Shown here: positions 1 to 6,183 of the stretch, one piece after another
How positions within the stretch are numbered: the first letter of the stretch is position 1
How the letters are laid out: each line of letters opens with the position of its first letter
DNA from: an uncultured Burkholderiaceae bacterium
GTDB taxonomy: Bacteria > Pseudomonadota > Gammaproteobacteria > Burkholderiales > Burkholderiaceae
Length of the DNA stretch: 14,328 nucleotides
NCBI GenBank assembly: GCA_937871985.1
Contig: CALMPB010000339.1
Span: 1 to 14,328 of the forward strand
Direction: 5' to 3'
Translations under genes and position numbers: made by a program
The notes under the pieces: generated by a model
What the model saw: only the letters and a program-made list of their open reading frames with translations
Told to the model about the DNA's origin: nothing
Database searches by the model: none

Positions 1-75
1 CCCCACACGTCATCTACGATGTCGCTGACCCTTCAACTGCGATGTCGCTGTGCATCGCTCCCCGCCACGGCCCGG

Positions 76-282
76 TCAGGCAGGTTGCAGATTTACCGCC
101 GAGGTTTTGCCCCGCCGATCGGTCTCCAGTTCGTAGGAGATGCGCTGATCCTTATCGAGCGTCCGCATGCCGGCGCGCTCGACAGCACTGATGTGAACAA
201 AAGCGTCGGTGCCGCCTTCCTCAGGCGCAATGAAACCATAGCCTTTGTCGGTATTGAAGAATTTGACGGTTCCGGTGATCAT
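76..282 (-). CDS. Cold-shock protein, CspA family
   Basis: A 68-residue single-domain cold-shock protein that binds single-stranded RNA or DNA and acts as an RNA chaperone in the cytoplasm. It starts MITGTVKFFNTDKGYGFI, and both nucleic-acid-binding motifs are visible: RNP1 (KGYGFI) and RNP2 (DAFVHIS). The length is normal for the family. The frame is open 11 codons further upstream, but I chose the ATG at 280-282 because an AAGGA ribosome-binding site lies about 7 bases before it and CspA proteins start close to the GTVKFF motif. The gene lies alone, downstream of a small gene on the same strand. The intergenic leader contains a strong inverted repeat (see 446-481). Confidence 0.95.
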   Translation of the reverse strand: MITGTVKFFNTDKGYGFIAPEEGGTDAFVHISAVERAGMRTLDKDQRISYELETDRRGKTSAVNLQPA

Positions 283-445
283 ATAGGGGTCCTTCGTCCC
301 ATGTATGACGGGCATCCGCCAACTACAGCGGATCCCGGCTTCGCGAGGCTGGAAAGGGACTAGGGGAGCCGTTTCGGCCCGATACCCGTAAAAGCAACGT
401 TAGCTGCATGCGTGTAACGCAATTCGCCGAAAAGCCATAGCGCCA

Positions 446-481
446 ATCGACCGGATCGACCGATTTGCCGACCGGTCGATC
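446..481. repeat. Inverted repeat in the csp upstream region
   Basis: GATCGACCG at 454-462 is the exact reverse complement of CGGTCGATC at 473-481, with a 10-base loop between. The shifted pair ATCGACCGG (446-454) and CCGGTCGAT (472-480) is also perfect, so two mutually exclusive 9-bp stems are possible. No T-run follows on either strand, so it does not look like a plain intrinsic terminator. It lies between the stop of the upstream small gene and the csp start, about 170 bases before the latter. It could be a structured leader or a protein-binding site. Confidence 0.5.
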
Positions 482-502
482 AGCCAACCGCACGCCCGAT
501 CA

Positions 503-688
503 TCATTTGGGGCGGGGCATGGGACGGGAAACTCTTTGTAATCGGCCGGTTTCGATCGAGATCTGACGCTCAGCCATGATGCGCCAAGCCGCTTCGGAGC
601 GCCGGCACCGCTCGCGCACGTTGGCAAGTTCGGTCAACTCTGCCTCGACCGCGCATTCGGCGGCCCGAGCGAGATAAAAGTTACTCAT
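503..688 (-). CDS. Small conserved protein (MSNFYLARAAEC type)
   Basis: A 61-residue protein beginning MSNFYLARAAEC, with a central segment rich in Ala, Glu and Arg (ANVRERCRRSEAAW) that should form one or two amphipathic helices. I recognise the start as a type of small protein common in sphingomonads; its function is not known to me. The frame is open further upstream to 880, but that extension is Arg/Ser/Pro-rich, overlaps the end of the next gene and looks non-coding, so the ATG at 686-688 is preferred. A weak GGGGAG lies about 17 bases upstream. Two Cys residues (about positions 12 and 29) are present without a recognisable metal-site pattern. Confidence 0.7.
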   Translation of the reverse strand: MSNFYLARAAECAVEAELTELANVRERCRRSEAAWRIMAERQISIETGRLQRVSRPMPRPK

Positions 689-839
689 CGGCGAAATAAC
701 TCTGCTCCCCAAAACGAGCCGGGGTGGATTCTCCGAGGCCGGGCTCGGCGATCGCCGTCGAAACTCAGGTCTTCTCGGTGAACTTCTTGCGCCAGCCTGC
801 ACCGAGCGGTCTTCGCGGGACGATCCGCTCCGGCTCGTG

Positions 840-1058
840 TCAACGATAACGCGTGACAAGCGGTGTGCGTTGCACAACACCCTCGATTACGCGGGATTTG
901 AAGGCGTCCGCGATAAGGGCGGTATCGTAGCCGTTCATGAGCACGACGCGCGTGCCGCCGCTTGGGAGCACCTCAATCGCGCTAATCGTGACATTGTGCT
1001 TTTCGCACATCGCAATCACGTCAGCATGAGGGACGTCGAGATTTATTGCGCGGGACAT
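840..1058 (-). CDS. Small conserved hypothetical protein, 72 residues
   Basis: A 72-residue protein starting MSRAINLDVPHADVIAMCEKHNVTISAIEVLPSG. The start is well supported: AAGGAG lies 6 bases before the ATG. The composition is soluble alpha/beta with no signal peptide or membrane segment. It resembles small hypothetical proteins in sphingomonads of the pattern DVPHAD...SAIEPLPSGGTRVV; function unknown. A plausible promoter lies upstream (TTGCTC, 17 bases, CATATA; 1135-1163), with a perfect palindrome just beyond it. After the TGA stop the same frame stays open for 24 codons to a second TGA at 765-767 (see findings). Confidence 0.75.
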   Translation of the reverse strand: MSRAINLDVPHADVIAMCEKHNVTISAIEVLPSGGTRVVLMNGYDTALIADAFKSRVIEGVVQRTPLVTRYR

Positions 1059-1134
1059 GAGAGCTCCTTGTCATTGAGCGGGAGCGTCACATCTCTCAGT
1101 CGCACCATGCCCGAGACGTCGGTGCGATATGGGG

Positions 1135-1163
1135 TATATGGAACCGATCGGCGTCCCGAGCAA
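1135..1163 (-). promoter_or_regulatory. Probable promoter of the 72-residue protein gene
   Basis: On the minus strand, TTGCTC (1158-1163) and CATATA (1135-1140) are separated by exactly 17 bases. This fits a sigma-70-type promoter and gives a leader of about 70 bases before the ATG at 1058. Inferred from spacing and similarity only. Confidence 0.45.
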
Positions 1164-1166
1164 TGA

Positions 1167-1181
1167 CGGATGAGTCATCCG
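1167..1181. promoter_or_regulatory. Perfect palindrome CGGATGA-N-TCATCCG
   Basis: CGGATGA (1167-1173) and TCATCCG (1175-1181) are perfect 7-bp arms around one base. The site lies just upstream of the predicted -35 box of the 72-residue protein gene, a position suited to an activator or repressor dimer. No cognate regulator is evident next to it. Confidence 0.4.
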
Positions 1182-1312
1182 CGTTCTTAATTTGCAAGCG
1201 CCCGCGTTCACCATCCCCGCCGCCACGGCCGGATTAATCGCGGCTCGACAATTCCTCGCGACGATCAAGTCGGGGCTAGCCCTCGATCAGCACGCCTGCG
1301 CAATTAGGATCT

Positions 1313-1420
1313 TCAAGCGCGCGCTCGCCGATCGTCCACCCGGGGCTTGCCGTGACTCTTCGGAAAATACGTCTCAAGCTGCGCCATCCCCTCGTCCTTC
1401 AGCCAGTACAGATCGCTCAT
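1313..1420 (-). pseudogene. IS5-family transposase, N-terminal remnant
   Basis: The ATG at 1418-1420 opens a 35-codon frame: MSDLYWLKDEGMAQLE, then TYFPKSHGKPRVDDRR, then ARA and a stop. This matches the N-terminus of IS5-family transposases that begin MSDLFWLTDEQMARL and continue through FPKSHGKPRVDDRR. In intact copies the sequence runs on into a VLSGI-type segment and the DDE catalytic domain; here the similarity stops directly after DDRR. No DDE residues remain. Upstream is GGGAGACT, and about 50-60 bases further TTAGGGTCAGGGCCC (1470-1484), which I take as the probable element end with its target bases. The element end therefore lies about 15 bases from the serine hydrolase stop. Family assignment rests on the remembered motif. 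Confidence 0.75.
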
Positions 1421-1469
1421 ACCCAGTCTCCCTGCGGAACCTGAATCAGATCGCACCTCTCACATCAAT

Positions 1470-1481
1470 GGGCCCTGACCC
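1470..1481 (-). mobile_element. Probable terminal end of the truncated IS
   Basis: Read on the minus strand, GGGTCAGGGCCC follows TTA and lies about 50 bases before the transposase start, where an IS5-type terminal inverted repeat would be. The opposite end was not found in the window, in line with a deletion of the rest of the element. Exact ends are inferred. Confidence 0.35.
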
Positions 1482-1497
1482 TAACGAGCGCAGTCGA

Positions 1498-2991
1498 TCA
1501 CTTCCCCTCAGGCACTAGCCGATAGAGGACGTGCGGTTCAGAAGCGTAGGACATACGGGGATCGTCGGCCGGGCCGTAAAATTCGATCCGATCATAGGGC
1601 CCGCCCGCGCGGACGCCGGTGACCTGTTCGTAGATCCGCGCGCCAATCTGCTCCCAATAGCTCTTTACGCCAGCCCGCTCGATGACGATGCCATGATCGC
1701 CCTCCGCGCTGATCTTGAGGTCATATCCGGGCAGCGGCGGCTGACTATAGTCCTGACGGTTTGATCGATAGGCGCCGAGCGGCGGCACGTCCCGTCGCGC
1801 CGTCCAGCGCTGCGTCGGAGTCTGCGGAAACACCCGGCCGATGATCGCATTCATCGCTTCGGTACGCGCCGGATAGCTACCGGGGCCGCCGGTGTAGGAG
1901 ACGAAGAAACCAAATTGCGCCTCGGGCGCAATCGCCAGTTCGGAATGGAAATCCACCGTATTGCCGCCGTGGCCGACGATCCGCGGTCCGGCCTGACGCA
2001 GCACCATATAGCCGTGCGCGAACCCCTCCAGATCGGGTGCATTGCGCAGGCCGTCGCTCTCCAGGAAGCGAACTGACTGAGGCTTGAGAATCTGCGTGGT
2101 GCCGAGCTTCCCCTCATTCAACATCATCAGGATGAAGCGCGTCATGTCGGGCGCGGTGGTGGTCGCCGACCCGGCGGGCATGATGATGCTGTAGAATTCG
2201 AACGGCTTGGCCACGAGCCGGCCGCTCTCGAGCTTGTAACCCTTGGCCATCCGTGGCGCGCGCGCGGCGTCGAGCGGCTCGCGGAAGGTGGTGTCGATCA
2301 TGCCAAGCGGCTTGAAGATATGTCGCTCGGTGTAATCGGCAAAGGGCTCGCCGCTAACCCGCTCGACGATATAGCCGGCCAGCGCCGCGCCGTAATTGGA
2401 ATAGGAGATTTCTTCGCCCGGCTCGCGGACGCGCATGGCGATATTCTTCTTCATCCACTCGCGATACGGCATCAATCCAGCGGCATCGTCGACCGTGATG
2501 TTGCTCTGGTCGCCGAAGCCGACCGCGTGACTGAACAGATCGCGGACCGTGATCGGCTTGAACTTCCCGTCGGGGATTTTGTAATCGAGATAACGGTTCA
2601 CATCGGCATCGAGATCGACCCTGCCGGCTTCGATCTGCTGCATCAGCGCTGTCCAGGTGAACAGTTTCGAGACCGAACCCGGGCGGAACATCGTGTGCTG
2701 CGCATCGACCTTGATGCCACGTTCTGCATCGGCCAGGCCGTAGCCACGGGTAAAGAGCACCTTGCCGCGATAGACTATCGTCACGACCGCGCCACCGACA
2801 TCACGGGTCGCGATTTGCTGGGCAAGCACCCCGTCAACGAAATCGGGTAGCGACGCGATGGTGGCAGCGGCGATCTGCACGGCGCCGGCCGGGGGTTTCC
2901 GGGGCGCCGCGGTCAGCGGCACCGCGGTGGAGGCTAAAAGGGTCGCCACGACAGACAGGCGGAATAGCGTCAGGCTCGAAATGGACTGCAT
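1498..2991 (-). CDS. Secreted serine hydrolase, class C beta-lactamase family
   Basis: A 497-residue exported serine hydrolase with the penicillin-binding/beta-lactamase-C fold. Residues 1-29 form a signal peptide ending near TAA|AP. The catalytic motifs are present in order: SVSK (SxxK, residues 106-109), YSN (197-199) and HGG (341-343), the last in the place of the KTG box. HGG at this position is usual in esterase/peptidase members rather than in true AmpC enzymes. About 110 further residues after the HGG region probably form a small C-terminal beta domain. Likely activities are ester, amide or D-amino-acid peptide hydrolysis in the periplasm; the substrate cannot be read from the sequence. 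The start has no strong ribosome-binding site. It sits about 60 bases downstream of a truncated amidohydrolase on the same strand and probably uses that gene's promoter. Confidence 0.92.
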   Translation of the reverse strand: MQSISSLTLFRLSVVATLLASTAVPLTAAPRKPPAGAVQIAAATIASLPDFVDGVLAQQIATRDVGGAVVTIVYRGKVLFTRGYGLADAERGIKVDAQHTMFRPGSVSKLFTWTALMQQIEAGRVDLDADVNRYLDYKIPDGKFKPITVRDLFSHAVGFGDQSNITVDDAAGLMPYREWMKKNIAMRVREPGEEISYSNYGAALAGYIVERVSGEPFADYTERHIFKPLGMIDTTFREPLDAARAPRMAKGYKLESGRLVAKPFEFYSIIMPAGSATTTAPDMTRFILMMLNEGKLGTTQILKPQSVRFLESDGLRNAPDLEGFAHGYMVLRQAGPRIVGHGGNTVDFHSELAIAPEAQFGFFVSYTGGPGSYPARTEAMNAIIGRVFPQTPTQRWTARRDVPPLGAYRSNRQDYSQPPLPGYDLKISAEGDHGIVIERAGVKSYWEQIGARIYEQVTGVRAGGPYDRIEFYGPADDPRMSYASEPHVLYRLVPEGK

Positions 2992-3052
2992 TTTTTGATC
3001 AACCCATGTTTCTCTGATTGGGACAATTGAACCAGCGTCGTCGCTGGCACAC

Positions 3053-3223
3053 TATTGCCTCGATTCTGCCCCCGTTAATCCCGACATCGGCAATCTCATC
3101 GCGCCCACTGGCCGCATCGATCACTCACCCACCCTTGGTCACGATACCGTAAGCGGGGGTCTGCGCTGCAACCGAGTTCGCAACAAACGCGCATAACACG
3201 CCGGCGACAAGACGAACGCGCAT
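3053..3223 (-). pseudogene. Secreted amidohydrolase (D-aminoacylase-like), broken N-terminal remnant
   Basis: The ATG at 3221-3223 starts a clear signal peptide (MRVRLVAGVLCAFVANSVAA, cleavage near AAQ) followed by TPAYGIVTKGG, a TGA stop at 3125-3127, and then in the same frame VIDAASGRDEIADVGINGG and RIEAI. Without the stop this is the typical start of amidohydrolases of the D-aminoacylase/dihydroorotase superfamily (KGGRVIDPASG...DVGIxxGRIAAI). The TGA stands exactly where Arg is normal and could come from a CGA codon by one change. Similarity ends near 3053, before the metal-binding HxH motif, so the catalytic barrel is missing. A GAGG lies a few bases before the ATG. Confidence 0.75.
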
Positions 3224-3244
3224 CACATTTGCCTCAACGACCAA

Positions 3245-3287
3245 ATTTTCTGTTTGGAAAATATTCTCTCTGGGAGCACGCTGTCAA
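3245..3287 (-). promoter_or_regulatory. Promoter and operator-like dyad of the amidohydrolase remnant/serine hydrolase
   Basis: On the minus strand, TTGACA (3282-3287) is followed after exactly 17 bases by ATATTT (3259-3264), a near-consensus sigma-70 promoter. ATTTTC and GAAAAT form a 6-bp dyad with a 6-base spacer at 3245-3262, overlapping the -10 box and the expected transcription start, a classic repressor position. Since the first gene is broken, the transcript would chiefly serve the serine hydrolase. Confidence 0.55.
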
Positions 3288-3367
3288 GCCGCCACGCGAT
3301 TTACAAGATCGCGGCCTAGCCTCTCCCTGAAATTCGTCGCATAATCTGCCACCTGGCACGACGACTT

Positions 3368-3390
3368 TCTCGCCCGCAGGTCCGGCGAGA
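3368..3390. repeat. Inverted repeat upstream of the secreted hypothetical gene
   Basis: TCTCGCC (3368-3374) and GGCGAGA (3384-3390) form a 7-bp stem with a 9-base loop, about 30 bases before the GTG start at 3421. It could be a leader hairpin or an operator. The A/T-rich GGTTTATTAAC follows it but is not a proper U-tract. Confidence 0.35.
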
Positions 3391-3420
3391 GGTTTATTAA
3401 CAACTGGGAAAGGATGCGGC

Positions 3421-4092
3421 GTGCACTGGTCTCCTCTGGTCGCATTGGCGGTGGTTTCCACGGCGCCCGTTGCGCAAGTACCGACCGAAACGCCGGCGGC
3501 ACGCATTGAACGCAACGCCGTGGACCGCCCGGGGCGGCCGGAAATCCGCGTCACGGTTCCCGCGGGGGCAAAATACCTAGGCGCCGATCGCTTCGTGCTC
3601 AAAGAGCTCAGCGACTGCGAGATGCACGTCTTTGTCGAGGCCGATGCGAACCACCGCGTCCGCCGCTTCTATTGGATCCATTTCGAGTCCAACCTGCCGA
3701 CCCGACCAGACGACCGCATGCATTATGGGGACACCGATCACAGATCCAAAATCTGGGGAAAGACGGTCTGGACGAGTTTCGAACCGGCACGGATGACCCG
3801 TGTGCCACGCCCTGGCAGCGATACGGAGCATTTCCGCGCCATTATTAGCGCCGCCGGATATTCAATGCCAGCTGGGATGATGACAGTTCGCCTCGTCCGG
3901 CTGCTTGATGATCCGCAGGATACGGGATTCGGTCGCCACGAAGTCATGATGCTTTATGGCGAGGACCTTGCTGCCAGCGGGCTCACTTTCGACGATGTAA
4001 CCACCGATGGAAAACCCAACGCGCGCTGGGCGGCGGTCGAACAACCCTTATTGCGCCGCGCCAGCCACGCCTTCCATATGAGCGAACATTAA
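3421..4092 (+). CDS. Secreted protein of unknown function
   Basis: A 223-residue protein that I do not recognise. The start is a GTG at 3421, supported by AAAGGA 6 bases upstream; an ATG at 3414 is out of frame. Residues 1 to about 18 (MHWSPLVALAVVSTAPVA) are hydrophobic with an Ala-rich end and look like a short signal peptide, although without the usual N-terminal Lys/Arg. The mature part is rich in aromatic, His, Asp and Arg residues, with a distinctive central stretch (RRFYWIHFESNLP, then HYGDTDH and VWTSFEP). It has one Cys in the mature part and no membrane segment. The next gene is convergent, so it is transcribed alone. Confidence 0.75.
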   Translation: MHWSPLVALAVVSTAPVAQVPTETPAARIERNAVDRPGRPEIRVTVPAGAKYLGADRFVLKELSDCEMHVFVEADANHRVRRFYWIHFESNLPTRPDDRMHYGDTDHRSKIWGKTVWTSFEPARMTRVPRPGSDTEHFRAIISAAGYSMPAGMMTVRLVRLLDDPQDTGFGRHEVMMLYGEDLAASGLTFDDVTTDGKPNARWAAVEQPLLRRASHAFHMSEH

Positions 4093-4295
4093 TAAGATAT
4101 CCCCGCGCGACATGATCGCGCCGCTGTTCGATGCGGCGCTTTCCAAGATGAGCGGGATAGCTCCTGCCAAGCGATAGTTCGCCCGATATCTGCCGCGAGC
4201 ATCAGCTATCGTCGACGGGAGCCCGCAACGAAAGAAGACCTTGCTGCGTGATGCGATAAGGACCGCCTCCGCACGCCATATCCCAAAGGCCAACG

Positions 4296-5003
4296 TTATA
4301 CTTCGATGTTCGAATATCGGGGATAGCGACCGCTGCCGTAACCGGCCGGACGAGCGACAAGAAGCTGGGCGCGCCGGCTGCGATGTGCTGCGCGCTCGCG
4401 ATCCATCTTATTCCCATGCGCCTGCCAATACGACTCGCTCCAAGCATCGAGTCGCGCTAGGAACGATAGCGCATCTTCGGTGAGATATGGTTGTTCGATT
4501 AGATCACATATGAGGTTCGTGATCACGATCGCCAGGAAACGGGCAGCCTCACCATCAGGTTGCGAAACTTTGTTGAGCAACATCAAGGCCTGCGTATATG
4601 CCGCTTCTGCGTTTTCCAGAGACCCTCTAAGTGCAATAGCCGGCAGCGCCAATCCAACGATGTAAAGCTGGTCCCATCGAGAATATGACGCGAGCTGGTA
4701 TGCCGGGTCGGATGACCTCAGTAAGATCGCGCTTTGTCTCTCAAGCTTAAAAGCTGCTCCGCTCGATTTGTCCTGCAATTTCGCTCTCAATTGGCCCAGA
4801 TAATCGAGGCCAGCCGCCCATTCGCCCAAATGCTCGCCATAAAGATGACAGGCCAGCGCGCCGATCCCAACTATCTCAGCGTCGGTGAGCGCATAACCGA
4901 GCCGCGTGTTCAGCCGTGCGAGGATAAGATCGGGATTCCCGGTGTGCTCCTTCCAGTCGATGGCAAGATCAATCACGTCCGCCCGCTCGCTCGCATTTCT
5001 CAT
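4296..5003 (-). CDS. Hypothetical helical protein divergent from a LysR regulator
   Basis: A 235-residue soluble protein of unknown function. The start at 5003 is strong: GAGGAG lies 7 bases before the ATG. The sequence is nearly all helix-forming, with Leu/Ala-rich segments and repeated patterns such as ENAEAAYTQALMLLNK, which resembles a tetratricopeptide-like helix pair; this is a weak inference. The C-terminal 40 residues become Arg/Gly/Tyr-rich and may be disordered or replaced by a frameshift. It is divergent from the LysR gene at 5112 with 108 bases between. A promoter reading towards it (TTGAGA, 17 bases, CATAGT; 5057-5085) overlaps the LysR-type dyad, so it is the most likely target of that regulator. 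Confidence 0.65.
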   Translation of the reverse strand: MRNASERADVIDLAIDWKEHTGNPDLILARLNTRLGYALTDAEIVGIGALACHLYGEHLGEWAAGLDYLGQLRAKLQDKSSGAAFKLERQSAILLRSSDPAYQLASYSRWDQLYIVGLALPAIALRGSLENAEAAYTQALMLLNKVSQPDGEAARFLAIVITNLICDLIEQPYLTEDALSFLARLDAWSESYWQAHGNKMDRERAAHRSRRAQLLVARPAGYGSGRYPRYSNIEV

Positions 5004-5056
5004 TTATGTCTCCTCGCCACCGTCTCAGGCCGCTGGCAGATCTCTAATCGGGCACG

Positions 5057-5096
5057 ACTATGCGCGACCAGTGCAACGATCTCAAATTATCATTGC
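5057..5096 (-). promoter_or_regulatory. LysR-type dyad and overlapping promoter
   Basis: GCAACGAT (5073-5080) and ATCATTGC (5089-5096) form an inverted repeat with one mismatch around an 8-base centre. The size and layout fit a LysR recognition site. On the minus strand TTGAGA (5080-5085), 17 bases and CATAGT (5057-5062) form a promoter for the gene at 4296-5003, with its -35 box inside the dyad. The LysR gene begins 16 bases from the other side, so the site could serve autoregulation and target control together. Confidence 0.5.
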
Positions 5097-5111
5097 GTTT
5101 GACGCCTGATC

Positions 5112-6008
5112 ATGATGACTAGCGACATGCGTTACGATCTCAATCTCCTGACCGCCGTCGATGTGCTGCTGGACGAAGGCAGCGTGTCGCGCGCATCTCG
5201 TCGCTTGCACCTGAGCGACAGTGCGATGAGTCGAACGCTAAGCAGGGCGCGCGAGGCTTTCGGCGACCCGATCCTTGTGCGGGCAGGGCGCACATTGGTT
5301 CCAACGCCACGAGCGCTGGCATTAAGGGAGGAGATCCGCAATGTGCTGGAGCGCGCTGACGCACTTGCCCGCCCAGTGGTCCTGGATGCAAGCCAACTCG
5401 CACGAACTTTTTGCATTCGGGCAAATGAAGGGTTTGTCACCGAATTTGGCGGCGGGCTGGTGAGCAATGCGCTGAAGGAAGCTCCCAATGCCGTGATCCG
5501 GTTTGCTGTGAAAGCCGAGAAAGATGCCAGCAGTTTGCGCGACGGCGGGGTGGACATCGACGTCGGGGTCGCAGGCACCGCCGGACCGGAACTTCGCGTG
5601 CGGACTTTATTGCGCGATCGCTTCATCGGTGTCGTAAATGGCGCCCATCCATTCGCAGGCGATCAGGATGTCGGGGTCGAAGACTATGCGGCCGCGCAGC
5701 ATATCAGCGTTTCGCGTCGTGGGCGCACGGACGGACCAATAGATGTAGCGCTTCGAAACCGCGGGCTCCATCGCCAGGTTTCGTCGATCGTCACGAGCTT
5801 CCCTGCCGCACTGGCACTTGCCAGAGCCACGAATTCGGTCGCAAGCGTGCCCGAACGACAGACGCGAGCGGCTCGGCAGGATATGTCCGTATTCGAGCTA
5901 CCTGTCGAAACGCCTGAGGTCGTCGTGTCGATGGCGTGGCATCCAAGATTGGACATGGATCCAGCTCACCGATGGCTGCGCGAGCTATTGTTGCACGTTT
6001 GCAGGTAA
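5112..6008 (+). CDS. LysR-family transcriptional regulator
   Basis: A 298-residue LysR-type regulator. The N-terminal winged helix-turn-helix spans about residues 8-68 (DLNLLTAVDVLLDEGSVSRA, then SRRLHLSDSAMSRTLSR), with the typical RAFGDPILVRAGR-like wing (EAFGDPILVRAGR) and LVPTPRAL. A periplasmic-binding-protein-like effector domain covers the rest. The wing and the DLNLL start resemble the NodD/NahR/LinR-like subgroup. ATG codons at 5112, 5115 and 5127 are all possible; none has a clear ribosome-binding site, and the one at 5127 (MRYDLN) matches where many relatives start. It faces the gene at 4296-5003 across a dyad. The inducer cannot be predicted. Confidence 0.93.
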   Translation: MMTSDMRYDLNLLTAVDVLLDEGSVSRASRRLHLSDSAMSRTLSRAREAFGDPILVRAGRTLVPTPRALALREEIRNVLERADALARPVVLDASQLARTFCIRANEGFVTEFGGGLVSNALKEAPNAVIRFAVKAEKDASSLRDGGVDIDVGVAGTAGPELRVRTLLRDRFIGVVNGAHPFAGDQDVGVEDYAAAQHISVSRRGRTDGPIDVALRNRGLHRQVSSIVTSFPAALALARATNSVASVPERQTRAARQDMSVFELPVETPEVVVSMAWHPRLDMDPAHRWLRELLLHVCR

Positions 6009-6183
6009 ACGTCCCGTGGCGATGGCAGCCCGGCGGATCATCGCGCAGCTGCGCTCGACTGCCTCGCAGAGCATCCGGAGGTGGGGGACGACTCAGGCGT
6101 TGCCGTCGGTCTGGATCCGCGATCAGAGACAGACCGTTGCCGCCCCAATGGCGGTCATTCCCGGCTTTTGATATGACTCCTGC

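Noticed and set aside
17..50. Direct repeat CGATGTCGCTG at 17-27 and 40-50 downstream of the csp gene.
   Set aside because: Only two 11-base copies, with no link to a known element; the window edge prevents judging whether a larger array exists.
3284..3502. A 72-codon minus-strand frame ending in LGRDLVNRVAA.
   Set aside because: It overlaps the start of the secreted protein gene, has no ribosome-binding site and its stop lies in the TTGACA box; the tail looks protein-like but I could not link it to a family.
4093..4295. Short plus frame MIAPLFDAALSKMSGIAPAKR at 4111-4176 between convergent genes.
   Set aside because: Only 21 codons, no convincing ribosome-binding site and no family recognised.
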